Below, piece after piece: positions 16,813-26,316 of a stretch of 64,000 nt of DNA. The number at the start of each line of letters is the position of its first letter. Position 1 is the first letter of the stretch. The position numbers and the translations under genes are program-made. The notes beneath the pieces were generated by a model. That model made no database searches. It was not told where the DNA came from and saw nothing but the letters and a program-made list of their open reading frames with translations. The DNA lies in contig NZ_CP017603.1 in assembly GCF_001854185.1 (NCBI RefSeq), positions 4,464,001-4,528,000 on the forward strand. Reading direction: 5' to 3'. The DNA is from Clostridium formicaceticum. GTDB lineage: Bacteria > Bacillota > Clostridia > Peptostreptococcales > Natronincolaceae.

Positions 16813-18009
16813 CTATGCTGATTGTGGAACTTGATCCATTTCTAGATTCAATTTTTCGTGAATGATTAGTTCAACTAATTCTTCTCCGCCACCGTGAATG
16901 TTTCCAAAGCCAAAAATGGTTCTATTTATAAAATGACTCTTAATTAATTCATAAACCTCATGTGGAGACAAGCCTTCAGCATTTATGTATTTCTGTGGAG
17001 ATATTTTTTTAGTATTAACTCCTTCGGTAATTGGTTTCACTGACTCTCCCATTGAAACGAGAATATCAATATTCATATTTGGCAAGACATCTTCTGCCAT
17101 CTGTAATGTTCTGTCAACCCTATCCGGCCTGCAATTTACAATTACCATGGAGTTTTCCGTTGGATATCCCATCGTCGTTATATGCTTCCAAATCATTAAT
17201 GTGGAATTTGGATCATTGGCGGCAAAGGCATTGACAAAATACGTTGGGTTTTTGTTGTCTAATGGATGTATCATTAAGGCTCCTGGATCAGAATTAGCGT
17301 TTAACATTCCCCTCAGTGCAATATCCTTGTCAATGTTTAGAGCTTTAGCCACAGCCAAGGCGATAGCAATGTTTTCTGGGAAAATTATATATCTAAACTT
17401 TTCCATATAACCATCGGGGATTTCTTTTTCATTTGCAATAATTATCTGGCTGTTTCTTTTCTTTGCCTCTTGCGTAAAATAATCATTATAACTGCTATTA
17501 GCTACAACAAGGGTTCCATTTTGAGGAATTGTAGCTGTAAAGGACTCTGCAATAAAGTCCAAAGTCGGACCACACAAATCCATATGGTCTTCACGAACAT
17601 TAACTATAACTCCTATATTGGCTTTAACAAGCTTCTCCTGAAACGTAATCTGGTAATCAGGATTTACAGCCATACACTCTGTTACAAATGCAGATGCACC
17701 AAGCTTGGCCACTTTTTTAATAACATTTTTCTGTTCTATAATATTTGGACCTAGACGGCCTCGTTCGATTGGTTCTTCTTCTTCCTTATTCCAATAAATA
17801 ATTCTCGCGCTAGTTCCCGTCGTTTTCCCAACAACCTTAACTCCTGCTTCCTTTAAGATACCAGTAATGAGTCTTGTGGCAGTGGATTTACCTCTTGTGC
17901 CGTTTACATTAATTCTAAGATTGATACGGTTTAAGTTTTTATTATGTTTTATTTGTTCATAAATACCTAAGCTAAAGACAAAAATAATAAGTACTATAGC
18001 AAACTGCAA
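16813..18009 (-). CDS. pgsB: poly-gamma-glutamate synthase PgsB/CapB
   Basis: PgsB is the ATP-dependent amide ligase that joins glutamates through the gamma-carboxyl and is related to the Mur ligases. The 398-residue protein has an N-terminal membrane segment, the P-loop NGTRGKST near residues 36-43, then TECMAV, VNVREDHMD and VNCRPDRVDR, as in CapB/PgsB. Length matches the family. The TTG at 18009 is preferred over a GTG three codons earlier because AAAGGAG lies seven bases upstream. It is the first gene of the operon pgsB-pgsC-small protein-PghP-like. No pgsA/capA follows. Confidence 0.94.
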   Translation of the reverse strand: MQFAIVLIIFVFSLGIYEQIKHNKNLNRINLRINVNGTRGKSTATRLITGILKEAGVKVVGKTTGTSARIIYWNKEEEEPIERGRLGPNIIEQKNVIKKVAKLGASAFVTECMAVNPDYQITFQEKLVKANIGVIVNVREDHMDLCGPTLDFIAESFTATIPQNGTLVVANSSYNDYFTQEAKKRNSQIIIANEKEIPDGYMEKFRYIIFPENIAIALAVAKALNIDKDIALRGMLNANSDPGALMIHPLDNKNPTYFVNAFAANDPNSTLMIWKHITTMGYPTENSMVIVNCRPDRVDRTLQMAEDVLPNMNIDILVSMGESVKPITEGVNTKKISPQKYINAEGLSPHEVYELIKSHFINRTIFGFGNIHGGGEELVELIIHEKLNLEMDQVPQSA

Positions 18010-18018
18010 ATTATCCAC

Positions 18019-18373
18019 TCCTTTCTTTAAAGAGAATCGATTACATTTGTTTCCACGCTTTGTATCCTAACCTTTTAGACAATCTGTCAAATATTAATTC
18101 ATCAAGAAAAGCGTGTCCACTTTTGAATGAATATAATAAAATATGTCTAGTCTATGCACCTCCCTTGTAGATAATTATATAGACTAAATGTGAACAATTT
18201 TTTTCCAAAATTAGAATATTTTTTAAAAAATTGTTAATAATTGTTAACACTAATTTCTAAGGACAGGGAAGGACAAGGGGAATGGGAACGTTTCTAGACC
18301 ACTGAAAAACACTTCAAATACATAGTAAAAGAATGGATGATAGTAGAATAAGTAAAGAAAAATCCTCCTTAAT
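18019..18373. other. intergenic region upstream of pgsB
   Basis: No gene is certain here. On the minus strand a 36-codon frame (18044-18151) ends 24 bp before pgsB and is preceded by a strong GGGAGGTG, but no start codon lies at the right distance. A TATAAT hexamer (minus strand, near 18174-18179) may be the operon's -10 box, though I see no good -35. The part beyond about 18250 probably belongs to the insertion-element junction. Confidence 0.4.
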
Positions 18374-19031
18374 TTGGTATATGCGAAAGAAATTCTATCA
18401 GATCCTAAATTTATAGAGCAAAGAGGAGTTCGATCAATAGTTGATCAAGATGCCAGAGTAGGTCATAAGAGTAAAACAGAGCACTTCTTTGGGTATAAAG
18501 ATGAGCAGATTATTACAACAGATGAAAGAATAATTACAGTCATTACAATAGCCAATGGAGCATATGTAGATGGAACAAGATTTAATGAACTAATAGAATT
18601 GACAAAGAAAACAGGATTAAATACTAAAGAAGTATATGGTGATAAAGCATACTTTAGAAAGCCAATGTTAGATAAAATAAAAAAATTGAAGCAAAGCCAT
18701 ATATTCCAGTAAGTGAGATGGCTTATAAGATTGATGAAGAAAGGTTTAGCTACAATAAAGACTCCGATGAATGGTTCTGCAATCAAGGTAATAAAACAGT
18801 AAGAAAAAAACATAGGAAAGATAAAATTGGTAAACAGGCATATAGACATTATTTTGAAAAGGAGATATGTAAAATTTCCATGGGTTAAACCGTGCCCGAG
18901 GGTATAGTCTAAAAAGCATGTCTTCACAAGCAAAATTAACTACAATAGCAGTTAACTTAAAGAGGATAGCAGCAATACTACCCTCAAAATTATCCCCTAA
19001 ATTCAGCTTTATTCCGATAATATGGGAGCCT
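18374..19031 (+). pseudogene. IS1182-type transposase, decayed
   Basis: Three pieces of one DDE transposase can be read. The first (18374-18712) has DQDARVGHKSKTEHFFGYK and EVYGDKAYFRK. A frameshift in a run of seven A near 18680 leads to the second, with AKPYIPVSEMAYKIDEE and HYFEKEIC. After an internal deletion near 18880 the C-terminal piece follows, with HGLNRARGYSLKSMSSQAKL. The N-terminal part is missing, and the C-terminal end runs into the left terminus of the IS256-type element. It cannot make an active protein. Confidence 0.85.
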
Positions 19032-19126
19032 GTAGAAAATTTTGTGTAAACAGATTAAGTATACTCTTTCTAGACAATAATTGAGGTAATGATAAAATAC
19101 CAAAATTTTCTAGGAGGAGTATTTTT

Positions 19127-20338
19127 ATGTCGAATATACCAAAGGAAGTATTGAAAAATTACATCAAGGAACAAAATTTTAGTAATCCAAATGAAGTATT
19201 AGCAGCCATGAAAGAAATGTTCAGGGATGTATTACAGGAAGCTTTAGAAGCAGAGATGGATGAGCAACTAGGATATGATCGATATGATATGTCCGATAAA
19301 GAAACCCCGAATAGACGAAATGGATATTCTAAGAAAACCATAAAATCAGAATTAGGACCTGTTGATCTAAATATACCAAGGGATAGACATGGGGATTATG
19401 ATCCCAAAATAATACCTAAATATCAAAGGAATGTAACTGGTATAGAAGAAAAAGTAATGGCACTTTATGCTGCAGGCATGACCACTAGAGATATATCAGA
19501 GCAAATAAAAAACTTGTATGATGTGGATATTTCAGCTGATATGGTCTCTAACATAACCAACAGAATTTTACCCCTAGTCTCTGAATGGCAAAACAGACCA
19601 TTAGAAAAGAGATATTCCTTCGTATTCATGGATGCAATACACTACAAAGTAAGAGAAGATAAACAAGTAGTAGTTAAAGCAGCCTACGTGGTGCTGGGTG
19701 TAAATATGGATGGAGTAAAAGAAGTCCTTGGTATTTGGATAGGAGCAAATGAGAGTAGCAAGTTCTGGCTCTCAGTCCTTAATGATCTCAAAAATAGAGG
19801 AGTACAAGAAGTCTTAATATTCTGTGTAGATGGTTTAAGTGGCTTTAAAGAAGCCATTGGAGCAGTGTATCCTTTTGCCCAAATACAGCGATGTATTATT
19901 CACCAGCTTAGGGCGAGTATGCGATATATACCCTACAAAGACAAGAAAGCATTCGTAGCAGATCTAAAGGCTGTTTATACCTCAGTGAATGAAGAAATGG
20001 CATTAGAAAATCTACTTCATGCTAAGGAAAAATGGTGCAATAAATACCCGAATGCGATTAAAAGCTGGGAAGATAATTGGGATAATATTTCAACCTTTCT
20101 AATGTTTCCAGACTATATAAGGAGGATTATGTACACTACCAATGCCATAGAAAGTCTAAACAGCCAGTTTAGAAAAGTAACTAAAACAAAACTGATATTC
20201 CCTACTGATGAAAGTCTTATGAAAATGCTATATCTAGCTACTGAAAGAGTTAGTAAGAAGTGGACTAGGGGCTATGGAGATTGGGATAGGGTACTAAGCC
20301 AACTAAATATATTATTCAAAAAAGAGGATGTTGTTTAA
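19127..20338 (+). CDS. IS256-family transposase
   Basis: This intact 403-residue mutator-type DDE transposase has a zinc-free N-terminus with EALEAEMDEQLGYDRYD and the signature NRRNGYSKKTIKSELGPVDL. The first catalytic aspartate is in FMDAIHYKV, the second in FCVDGLSGFKEAI, and the C-terminal glutamate in TTNAIESLNSQFRKV. The length is normal and there is no frameshift, so it may be active. The ATG at 19127 follows TAGGAGGAG. Confidence 0.95.
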   Translation: MSNIPKEVLKNYIKEQNFSNPNEVLAAMKEMFRDVLQEALEAEMDEQLGYDRYDMSDKETPNRRNGYSKKTIKSELGPVDLNIPRDRHGDYDPKIIPKYQRNVTGIEEKVMALYAAGMTTRDISEQIKNLYDVDISADMVSNITNRILPLVSEWQNRPLEKRYSFVFMDAIHYKVREDKQVVVKAAYVVLGVNMDGVKEVLGIWIGANESSKFWLSVLNDLKNRGVQEVLIFCVDGLSGFKEAIGAVYPFAQIQRCIIHQLRASMRYIPYKDKKAFVADLKAVYTSVNEEMALENLLHAKEKWCNKYPNAIKSWEDNWDNISTFLMFPDYIRRIMYTTNAIESLNSQFRKVTKTKLIFPTDESLMKMLYLATERVSKKWTRGYGDWDRVLSQLNILFKKEDVV

Positions 20339-20340
20339 CT

Positions 20341-20490
20341 TGGGGACGCTGTCCCCAAACCCCTGAGGTTTAACGCTTTTGTTCCCCCAGGAACGAAGAA
20401 AACGGGAAGTCCACTAGACTACCCGTTCCTGTAAAGAATCCTAATAACCCCTCAGGTTGCTCCTCAGCATAGCCCTACCCTGTTATTAGG
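20341..20490 (+). other. structured stretch downstream of the IS256 transposase
   Basis: Three stem-forming segments follow the transposase stop. TTGGGGAC/GTCCCCAA (near 20340-20357) probably acts as a terminator. A hairpin near 20403-20427 has arms ACGGGAAGTC/ACTACCCGT. A long-range pair CCTAATAAC/GTTATTAGG spans about 20439-20490. The rest, to 20624, is AT-rich and without a gene. This noncoding tail lies inside the element boundaries. Confidence 0.45.
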
Positions 20491-20703
20491 AAAAACAATG
20501 TATATTCTTAGCTTTAAATGGGTAATTTATACAGCAGAACTAATTTGACAAATTACTCATCGACAAAAATCAGCATTTAAATCAAATCTTAAAGTTACTT
20601 AAGTTATTGTACTTAGAAAGAGAATACACAAAATTATTTACACTGCCAACGGGTAAGAAATTGCGTTGGCAAACAGTAGGCAATCCAACATAGATTGCTA
20701 TTT

Positions 20704-22080
20704 TTATTCTTTTAAGCTATTGCTATTCTTAGAAAGTTTGCAAACACTCTCCACATGCGGAGTATGCGGAAACATGTCCATCAACTGCACCTTATCTATC
20801 TGATAACCACTGGCTTCTAATTCCACCAAGTCCCTAACCATGGTTTTAGGATTACAGGATACATAGACAATTTTTTCTGCATCAAAGCTTATAATATCCT
20901 TCAACGCTTGAGGGTGGATTCCTGCTCTTGGGGGATCTATGATGATGATATCAGGTTTTTCTGTTAGTTTTTTTACTTCTTCCTTTACATCTCCTGCAAT
21001 AAAACTACAATTGCTTAAGTTGTTTAACTTAGCATTTTCCCTTGCTGCCTCCACAGCTTCTTCTATAATCTCAATCCCCACTACCTTTTCTGCATTAGGA
21101 GCTACAATTTGTCCTATTGTACCAGTACCACAGTAAAGATCAAACACAACTTGATCCTTTGCTTCTCCCACAAAGTCTCTTACGATAGAATATAGTTTTT
21201 CTGCTCCTTGAGAATTGGTTTGAAAGAAAGAGAAGGCAGATATTTTAAATTTTAATCCTAAAAGCTCTTCTATTACATAATCCCTACCATATAAGATATC
21301 TGTTCTATCACTTTGGACAATGTCAGCCAGATTATCGTTGAAGGTATGTAAAAAGCCTACGATGCTTCCGCGTAATTCTAGTGTCAATAATTTTTCTACC
21401 AAATCCTGTATGTTTATTTGACTCTGCGTTGTCGTTACCAAGTTTATTAGGATTTCTCCTGTAAAATGAGCTTTTCTTATAACTAAATGTCTCAAATAAC
21501 CTTCATGTCTTCGAGTATTATAGTAGGATAGACTCTTTTCTTTAAAATAATCCAGGATTGTTGTTAATAGTTTTCTAAAATCCTCATCCATAATAAGACA
21601 GGCATCTACTGTGACAATATCATAATGTCTTCCTCTTTTGTGCATCCCTAGAGTCAAAGGCCCACCCTTTTCCTCATCTCCAAAGGAAAATTCCATCTTA
21701 TTCCTATAATCAAAAGCTATAGGACTACCTTCTATGCCTAACCACGTGTAATTTTTAATAGCAAATTCTTCAAAAAGTCTTTTTACTTGCTTTTCCTTCA
21801 ATTGCAGCTGCTCATCATAGGCCACTGTTTGTTGAAAACATCCACCACAGTTTCCAAAATGCTGACATGGAGATTGGTCCTCTAGAGGAGAATTCTCCAA
21901 TATTTCTAAAACTTGAGCTTCTGCCTGCTTCTTTTTTATTTTTTTGATAGCAGCTCTTACCAACTGTCCCGGTATACCATGTTTTACCGTAACTTTTACA
22001 TCACCTACATAACCATACCCTTTACCGCCAAATTCACTATCTTCTATTTTAAATTCTACAACTTCTTTTTTCTTTAGCAT
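20704..22080 (-). CDS. rlmD: 23S rRNA (uracil-5-)-methyltransferase RlmD
   Basis: This SAM-dependent enzyme makes 5-methyluridine in 23S rRNA (RumA/RlmCD/TrmA family). An N-terminal TRAM RNA-binding domain (to about residue 60) is followed by an Fe-S cluster motif in CQHFGNCGGC. The methyltransferase core has DLYCGTGTIGQ, IIIDPPRAGIHP and the catalytic cysteine in YVSCNPKTMVRDL. Firmicute members may methylate two uridines, so the exact target is open. ATG at 22080 is chosen because GGGAG lies seven bases upstream; an ATG eight codons earlier lacks a ribosome binding site. Confidence 0.92.
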   Translation of the reverse strand: MLKKKEVVEFKIEDSEFGGKGYGYVGDVKVTVKHGIPGQLVRAAIKKIKKKQAEAQVLEILENSPLEDQSPCQHFGNCGGCFQQTVAYDEQLQLKEKQVKRLFEEFAIKNYTWLGIEGSPIAFDYRNKMEFSFGDEEKGGPLTLGMHKRGRHYDIVTVDACLIMDEDFRKLLTTILDYFKEKSLSYYNTRRHEGYLRHLVIRKAHFTGEILINLVTTTQSQINIQDLVEKLLTLELRGSIVGFLHTFNDNLADIVQSDRTDILYGRDYVIEELLGLKFKISAFSFFQTNSQGAEKLYSIVRDFVGEAKDQVVFDLYCGTGTIGQIVAPNAEKVVGIEIIEEAVEAARENAKLNNLSNCSFIAGDVKEEVKKLTEKPDIIIIDPPRAGIHPQALKDIISFDAEKIVYVSCNPKTMVRDLVELEASGYQIDKVQLMDMFPHTPHVESVCKLSKNSNSLKE

Positions 22081-22139
22081 CTCTTCACTCCCATTACTTT
22101 TCATTGAAGTTTTAATCCATATAATTAGTTTATGTCATC

Positions 22140-22184
22140 AAAACAAAAAATATAGTGATCGGTACAACTAACCGTCACTATATT
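22140..22184 (-). terminator. terminator after the methyltransferase gene
   Basis: On the minus strand AATATAGTGACGGT pairs with ACCGATCACTATATT, with one bulge, and is followed by TTTTTTGTTTT. It lies 34 bp past the stop codon. Confidence 0.88.
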
Positions 22185-22217
22185 ATAGCCTAAGTTTGGA
22201 ATATAATCAAAATTTTA

Positions 22218-22982
22218 TCATTTATTTGCCTTTAATATATAAGCTGGAGCTAAGAACTCCTTTGTTTCTTCAAATTTCTTTACTAGCTTTTCTGTTAAAT
22301 CCACAAACCCCCTTGTCAAGTTTTCATTTTCTAAGTCATTAGAACCTTTGATTAGGTTTTGCTTTTTCTTATCTAAAAACTTTACTGCCATTTCAGCATT
22401 GATTTTTTCATTGAACTCTCTCCAATGAATATTTTTAAATCCTATAATATTTAATCCCTCTTCTAAATCACTGGGATGTATTTCATTAAAAGTAGCCATT
22501 GCTTTTAATATGCTAATACTTTTTATAATCCTAAGTCTTTTAGACCAATAGGTATAATCCTTACTATCCACCGACCAGATAGGCATTTCCTCTGTGACCA
22601 GTAATTGACCTTCTGTCTTTAAAACTCTATAAAACTCTTTTAACGTTTTCATCACCCGTAAAGGAAATTGCTCTACAGAAGAAAGCGTATAATTACAGAT
22701 AACCACATCAATAGAGTTAGAAGGAATAAAGTATAGATCACTCAAATCCCCCCTCCTTAAATTCAACTTTTTAAAAACAGGTTGAATATCTTTTTCAATT
22801 TCATTAAAGTGACTATCATCAATATCAACAGAAATCAATTCAGTGTTCCAATTATTTTCTGAAACCTTTTTAGCAATGAGTCTAGTAGTATTTCCCCAAC
22901 TAGTCCCTCCTTCTAAAATAATTTTTCCTTCTAAATTGATTCCCTCCCAAAGAAATCTGTCAGCAGTAACAATTTTATACAT
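22218..22982 (-). CDS. class I SAM-dependent methyltransferase
   Basis: This 254-residue protein has a Rossmann methyltransferase core. ILEGGTSWGNTTRL forms motif I (glycine-rich, SAM binding), LISVDIDD the acidic strand, and VVICNYTLSSVEQFP and FYRVLKTEGQLLVTEE the later motifs. The C-terminal third is helical. The substrate is unknown. It is 30 bp downstream of the conserved hypothetical gene at 23013 on the same strand and may be co-transcribed. The start follows GGAGGGATATC. Confidence 0.85.
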   Translation of the reverse strand: MYKIVTADRFLWEGINLEGKIILEGGTSWGNTTRLIAKKVSENNWNTELISVDIDDSHFNEIEKDIQPVFKKLNLRRGDLSDLYFIPSNSIDVVICNYTLSSVEQFPLRVMKTLKEFYRVLKTEGQLLVTEEMPIWSVDSKDYTYWSKRLRIIKSISILKAMATFNEIHPSDLEEGLNIIGFKNIHWREFNEKINAEMAVKFLDKKKQNLIKGSNDLENENLTRGFVDLTEKLVKKFEETKEFLAPAYILKANK

Positions 22983-23012
22983 GATATCCCTCCTTATTTT
23001 TTATAAATACTA

Positions 23013-23573
23013 TTAATATTTTGCATTAATATAGTTTTCTATTAAGGAAGTCCTAATACCTTCTTTAAATACCCCCTCCTCCTGCAGTCTATTTAAAAGA
23101 CTTTGACTTCTAGAGTGTAGTATAATATCCTCATAATCTTTGAAGACTACTTCAAATAAATTCTCTTTTAAATGAGTAGACGTTACTTTGATATAGTAAG
23201 CCTCCACATCATAAAAATCCAATAGTTCTACTGCCTTTAAAGTGCTCTGATCTTTTTTGTGGTAGTAATAATTTACTTTGTCCAAGTAGTCTTTGTGCAT
23301 TTCAGGATGTTTATCATACTTTTTTATTTCTTTTGCCTTTAGATAACAATACTTAGCCATACTATTATAGTACTGGTAATTATAAATCGCTTTATTAAAG
23401 TTATCTACCCGTTTGAAGGGCTGAATATTCATCCGTTTTATATAAGCATAGCCTTCTTCTATGTATTCTTTTTTTGTAATGTCGCCTTTTCTAAATTGTT
23501 GGATTAAACTCTGTCTTTGCTGAAAAAACTTTTCAAATATGTTTTCACCTTCTACATACTTCACTTTGAACAC
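23013..23573 (-). CDS. conserved clostridial hypothetical protein
   Basis: This 186-residue soluble protein is rich in Tyr and Lys and mostly helical. It resembles a small family of clostridial proteins of unknown function that I believe is listed as DUF6648, but I am not certain of that label. The pattern FFQQRQSLIQQFRKGDITK near the start and KRMNIQPFKRVDNFNKAI near residues 46-63 look conserved. Nothing hints at catalysis. It is flanked by pssA upstream, with a terminator between them, and the methyltransferase downstream. Confidence 0.7.
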   Translation of the reverse strand: MFKVKYVEGENIFEKFFQQRQSLIQQFRKGDITKKEYIEEGYAYIKRMNIQPFKRVDNFNKAIYNYQYYNSMAKYCYLKAKEIKKYDKHPEMHKDYLDKVNYYYHKKDQSTLKAVELLDFYDVEAYYIKVTSTHLKENLFEVVFKDYEDIILHSRSQSLLNRLQEEGVFKEGIRTSLIENYINAKY

Positions 23574-23604
23574 CCTCTACTGTAGCATAATCTAGATATT
23601 GTAA

Positions 23605-23630
23605 TGAAAAGACTCCTAGCAAAGGAGCCT
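23605..23630 (-). terminator. terminator after pssA
   Basis: On the minus strand GGCTCCT pairs with AGGAGTC around TTGCT and is followed by TTTTC. It abuts the pssA stop codon. Confidence 0.75.
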
Positions 23631-24146
23631 TTATCTTTTCTTTAATTTAATTTTTTTACTTATCATAGAGTATGATAGGAACAAAGTCATCATTCCTATA
23701 AAATGTACGTTGGTTTGATAATTAATAGAATATAATGTAATTAATGCCAAGATTCCTCCACACATGGTGATAGGTATCCCCATGTAGACACCTTCAAATT
23801 CCATAATATTATATCGTGCTAGTCTATAAGCTCCTGAAATCGCAAAAATTACCATGATTAATATTCCTATAACACCAAATTTTGCCAAATGAAAACTCCA
23901 TATCAATACTGCTGGGGCAACTCCGAAGGAAATCAAATCACACAACGAGTCCAGCTCTTTCCCTAATTCACTCTCAACATCTAACTTTCTTGCCAACTGC
24001 CCATCTAGACGGTCTGTAAATGCTGCTACCAAAATTAATAATGCTGAAACAGTATAGGATTCATTTATTATACTAACAATTGCTAGGATACCTAGAGTTA
24101 AGTTAAAAAAAGTAAACATATTCGGTATATGCGCCTTTACCTTCAC
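23631..24146 (-). CDS. pssA: CDP-diacylglycerol--serine O-phosphatidyltransferase
   Basis: This enzyme makes phosphatidylserine, the precursor of phosphatidylethanolamine, from CDP-diacylglycerol and serine in the membrane. The 171-residue protein has about five membrane segments. The complete CDP-alcohol phosphotransferase motif DGxxARx8Gx3Dx3D is present as DGQLAR, then ELGKELDSLCD, near residues 47-68. The short length is typical of the Gram-positive type. The gene stands alone, without a decarboxylase gene beside it in this window. Confidence 0.92.
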   Translation of the reverse strand: MKVKAHIPNMFTFFNLTLGILAIVSIINESYTVSALLILVAAFTDRLDGQLARKLDVESELGKELDSLCDLISFGVAPAVLIWSFHLAKFGVIGILIMVIFAISGAYRLARYNIMEFEGVYMGIPITMCGGILALITLYSINYQTNVHFIGMMTLFLSYSMISKKIKLKKR

Positions 24147-25538
<1,392 letters not shown>

Positions 25539-25559
25539 AATTCTTCAAACTATAAAGAA

Positions 25560-25597
25560 AAAATAGCAGCCTACTTTTAGGTTGCTATTTTTTCTTT
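25560..25597. terminator. bidirectional terminator between fba and the phosphoesterase gene
   Basis: AAATAGCAGCCTA pairs with TAGGTTGCTATTT around a short T loop. A T-run follows on the plus strand and an A-run precedes it, so it serves both convergent genes. Confidence 0.88.
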
Positions 25598-26285
25598 ATA
25601 AAAGTTGATATAACTGAAATTCCAAGTAATCACAGGAAACTAAGTAATAGGGTATGCCATGATATATCCCTTTAACCCCTGCATCATAAGACTCTTTTCC
25701 ATGCAAATGCCCATAAATCACCATGCTTACGCCATATTCCTCACATACTTCTGTAAATAAGGAGGGTTCATGCTGCTCATTGGTAGGTGGATAATGTAAC
25801 ATACAGACTATTTTTGTATAACCAGCTTTTTTAGCGCTATCTAAAGAAAGTTTCAATCGATGAACTTCCCTATAATAAACCTTCTCATCCTGTTGCGTAA
25901 ATTTATTACCATTAGGAGAAATCCATCCCCTAGTGCCACATATAGCATAATCTTCATAAGCAAAGTAATTATTTTGCAAAAATTTTAAAGTCGCAAACGT
26001 ATCATTAAGTTTTGTAATGGAGCTCCACCAATAATCATGGTTTCCCTTTAGTAAAATCTTCTTCCCAGGCAATGCTTCAATCCATTTTAAATCCTCCATT
26101 GCCTCCTCCATATTTATTCCCCAAGAAATATCTCCAGGAACAAGCACCGTATCCTCTTGCTTTACGTTATTATACCAGTGTTCTTTAATTTTCTCATGGT
26201 GCATTGTCCATTGAGGACCAAAAATATCCATCGGTTTATCTACTTTACTACTTAAATGTAAATCTCCTATTGCATATAAAGCCAT
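25596..26285 (-). CDS. calcineurin-like metallophosphoesterase
   Basis: This phosphoesterase of about 229 residues has the whole metal-binding set: GDLHLS near residue 6, VPGDISWG, KGNHDYWW, MLHYPP and YGHLHG. It belongs to the group of small cytoplasmic calcineurin-fold enzymes of unknown substrate. ATG at 26285 is chosen because GGGTGAT lies close upstream; the longer frame overlaps the preceding gene by 17 bases. It is 31 bp downstream of the (p)ppGpp synthetase gene and probably shares its transcript. Confidence 0.87.
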   Translation of the reverse strand: MALYAIGDLHLSSKVDKPMDIFGPQWTMHHEKIKEHWYNNVKQEDTVLVPGDISWGINMEEAMEDLKWIEALPGKKILLKGNHDYWWSSITKLNDTFATLKFLQNNYFAYEDYAICGTRGWISPNGNKFTQQDEKVYYREVHRLKLSLDSAKKAGYTKIVCMLHYPPTNEQHEPSLFTEVCEEYGVSMVIYGHLHGKESYDAGVKGIYHGIPYYLVSCDYLEFQLYQLL

Positions 26286-26316
26286 CTTATCACCCATCTT
26301 TGAATACTTTAAACAC

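Larger units (their letters stand above)
19032..20643 (+). mobile_element. IS256-family insertion sequence, apparently complete
   Basis: Imperfect terminal inverted repeats lie at 19033-19048 and 20625-20640 (14 of 16 positions match, TAGAAAATTTTGTGTA type). They enclose one intact transposase gene. The left end lies in the C-terminal part of the IS1182-type pseudogene, so this element arrived later. I could not find a convincing target-site duplication. Confidence 0.75.
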
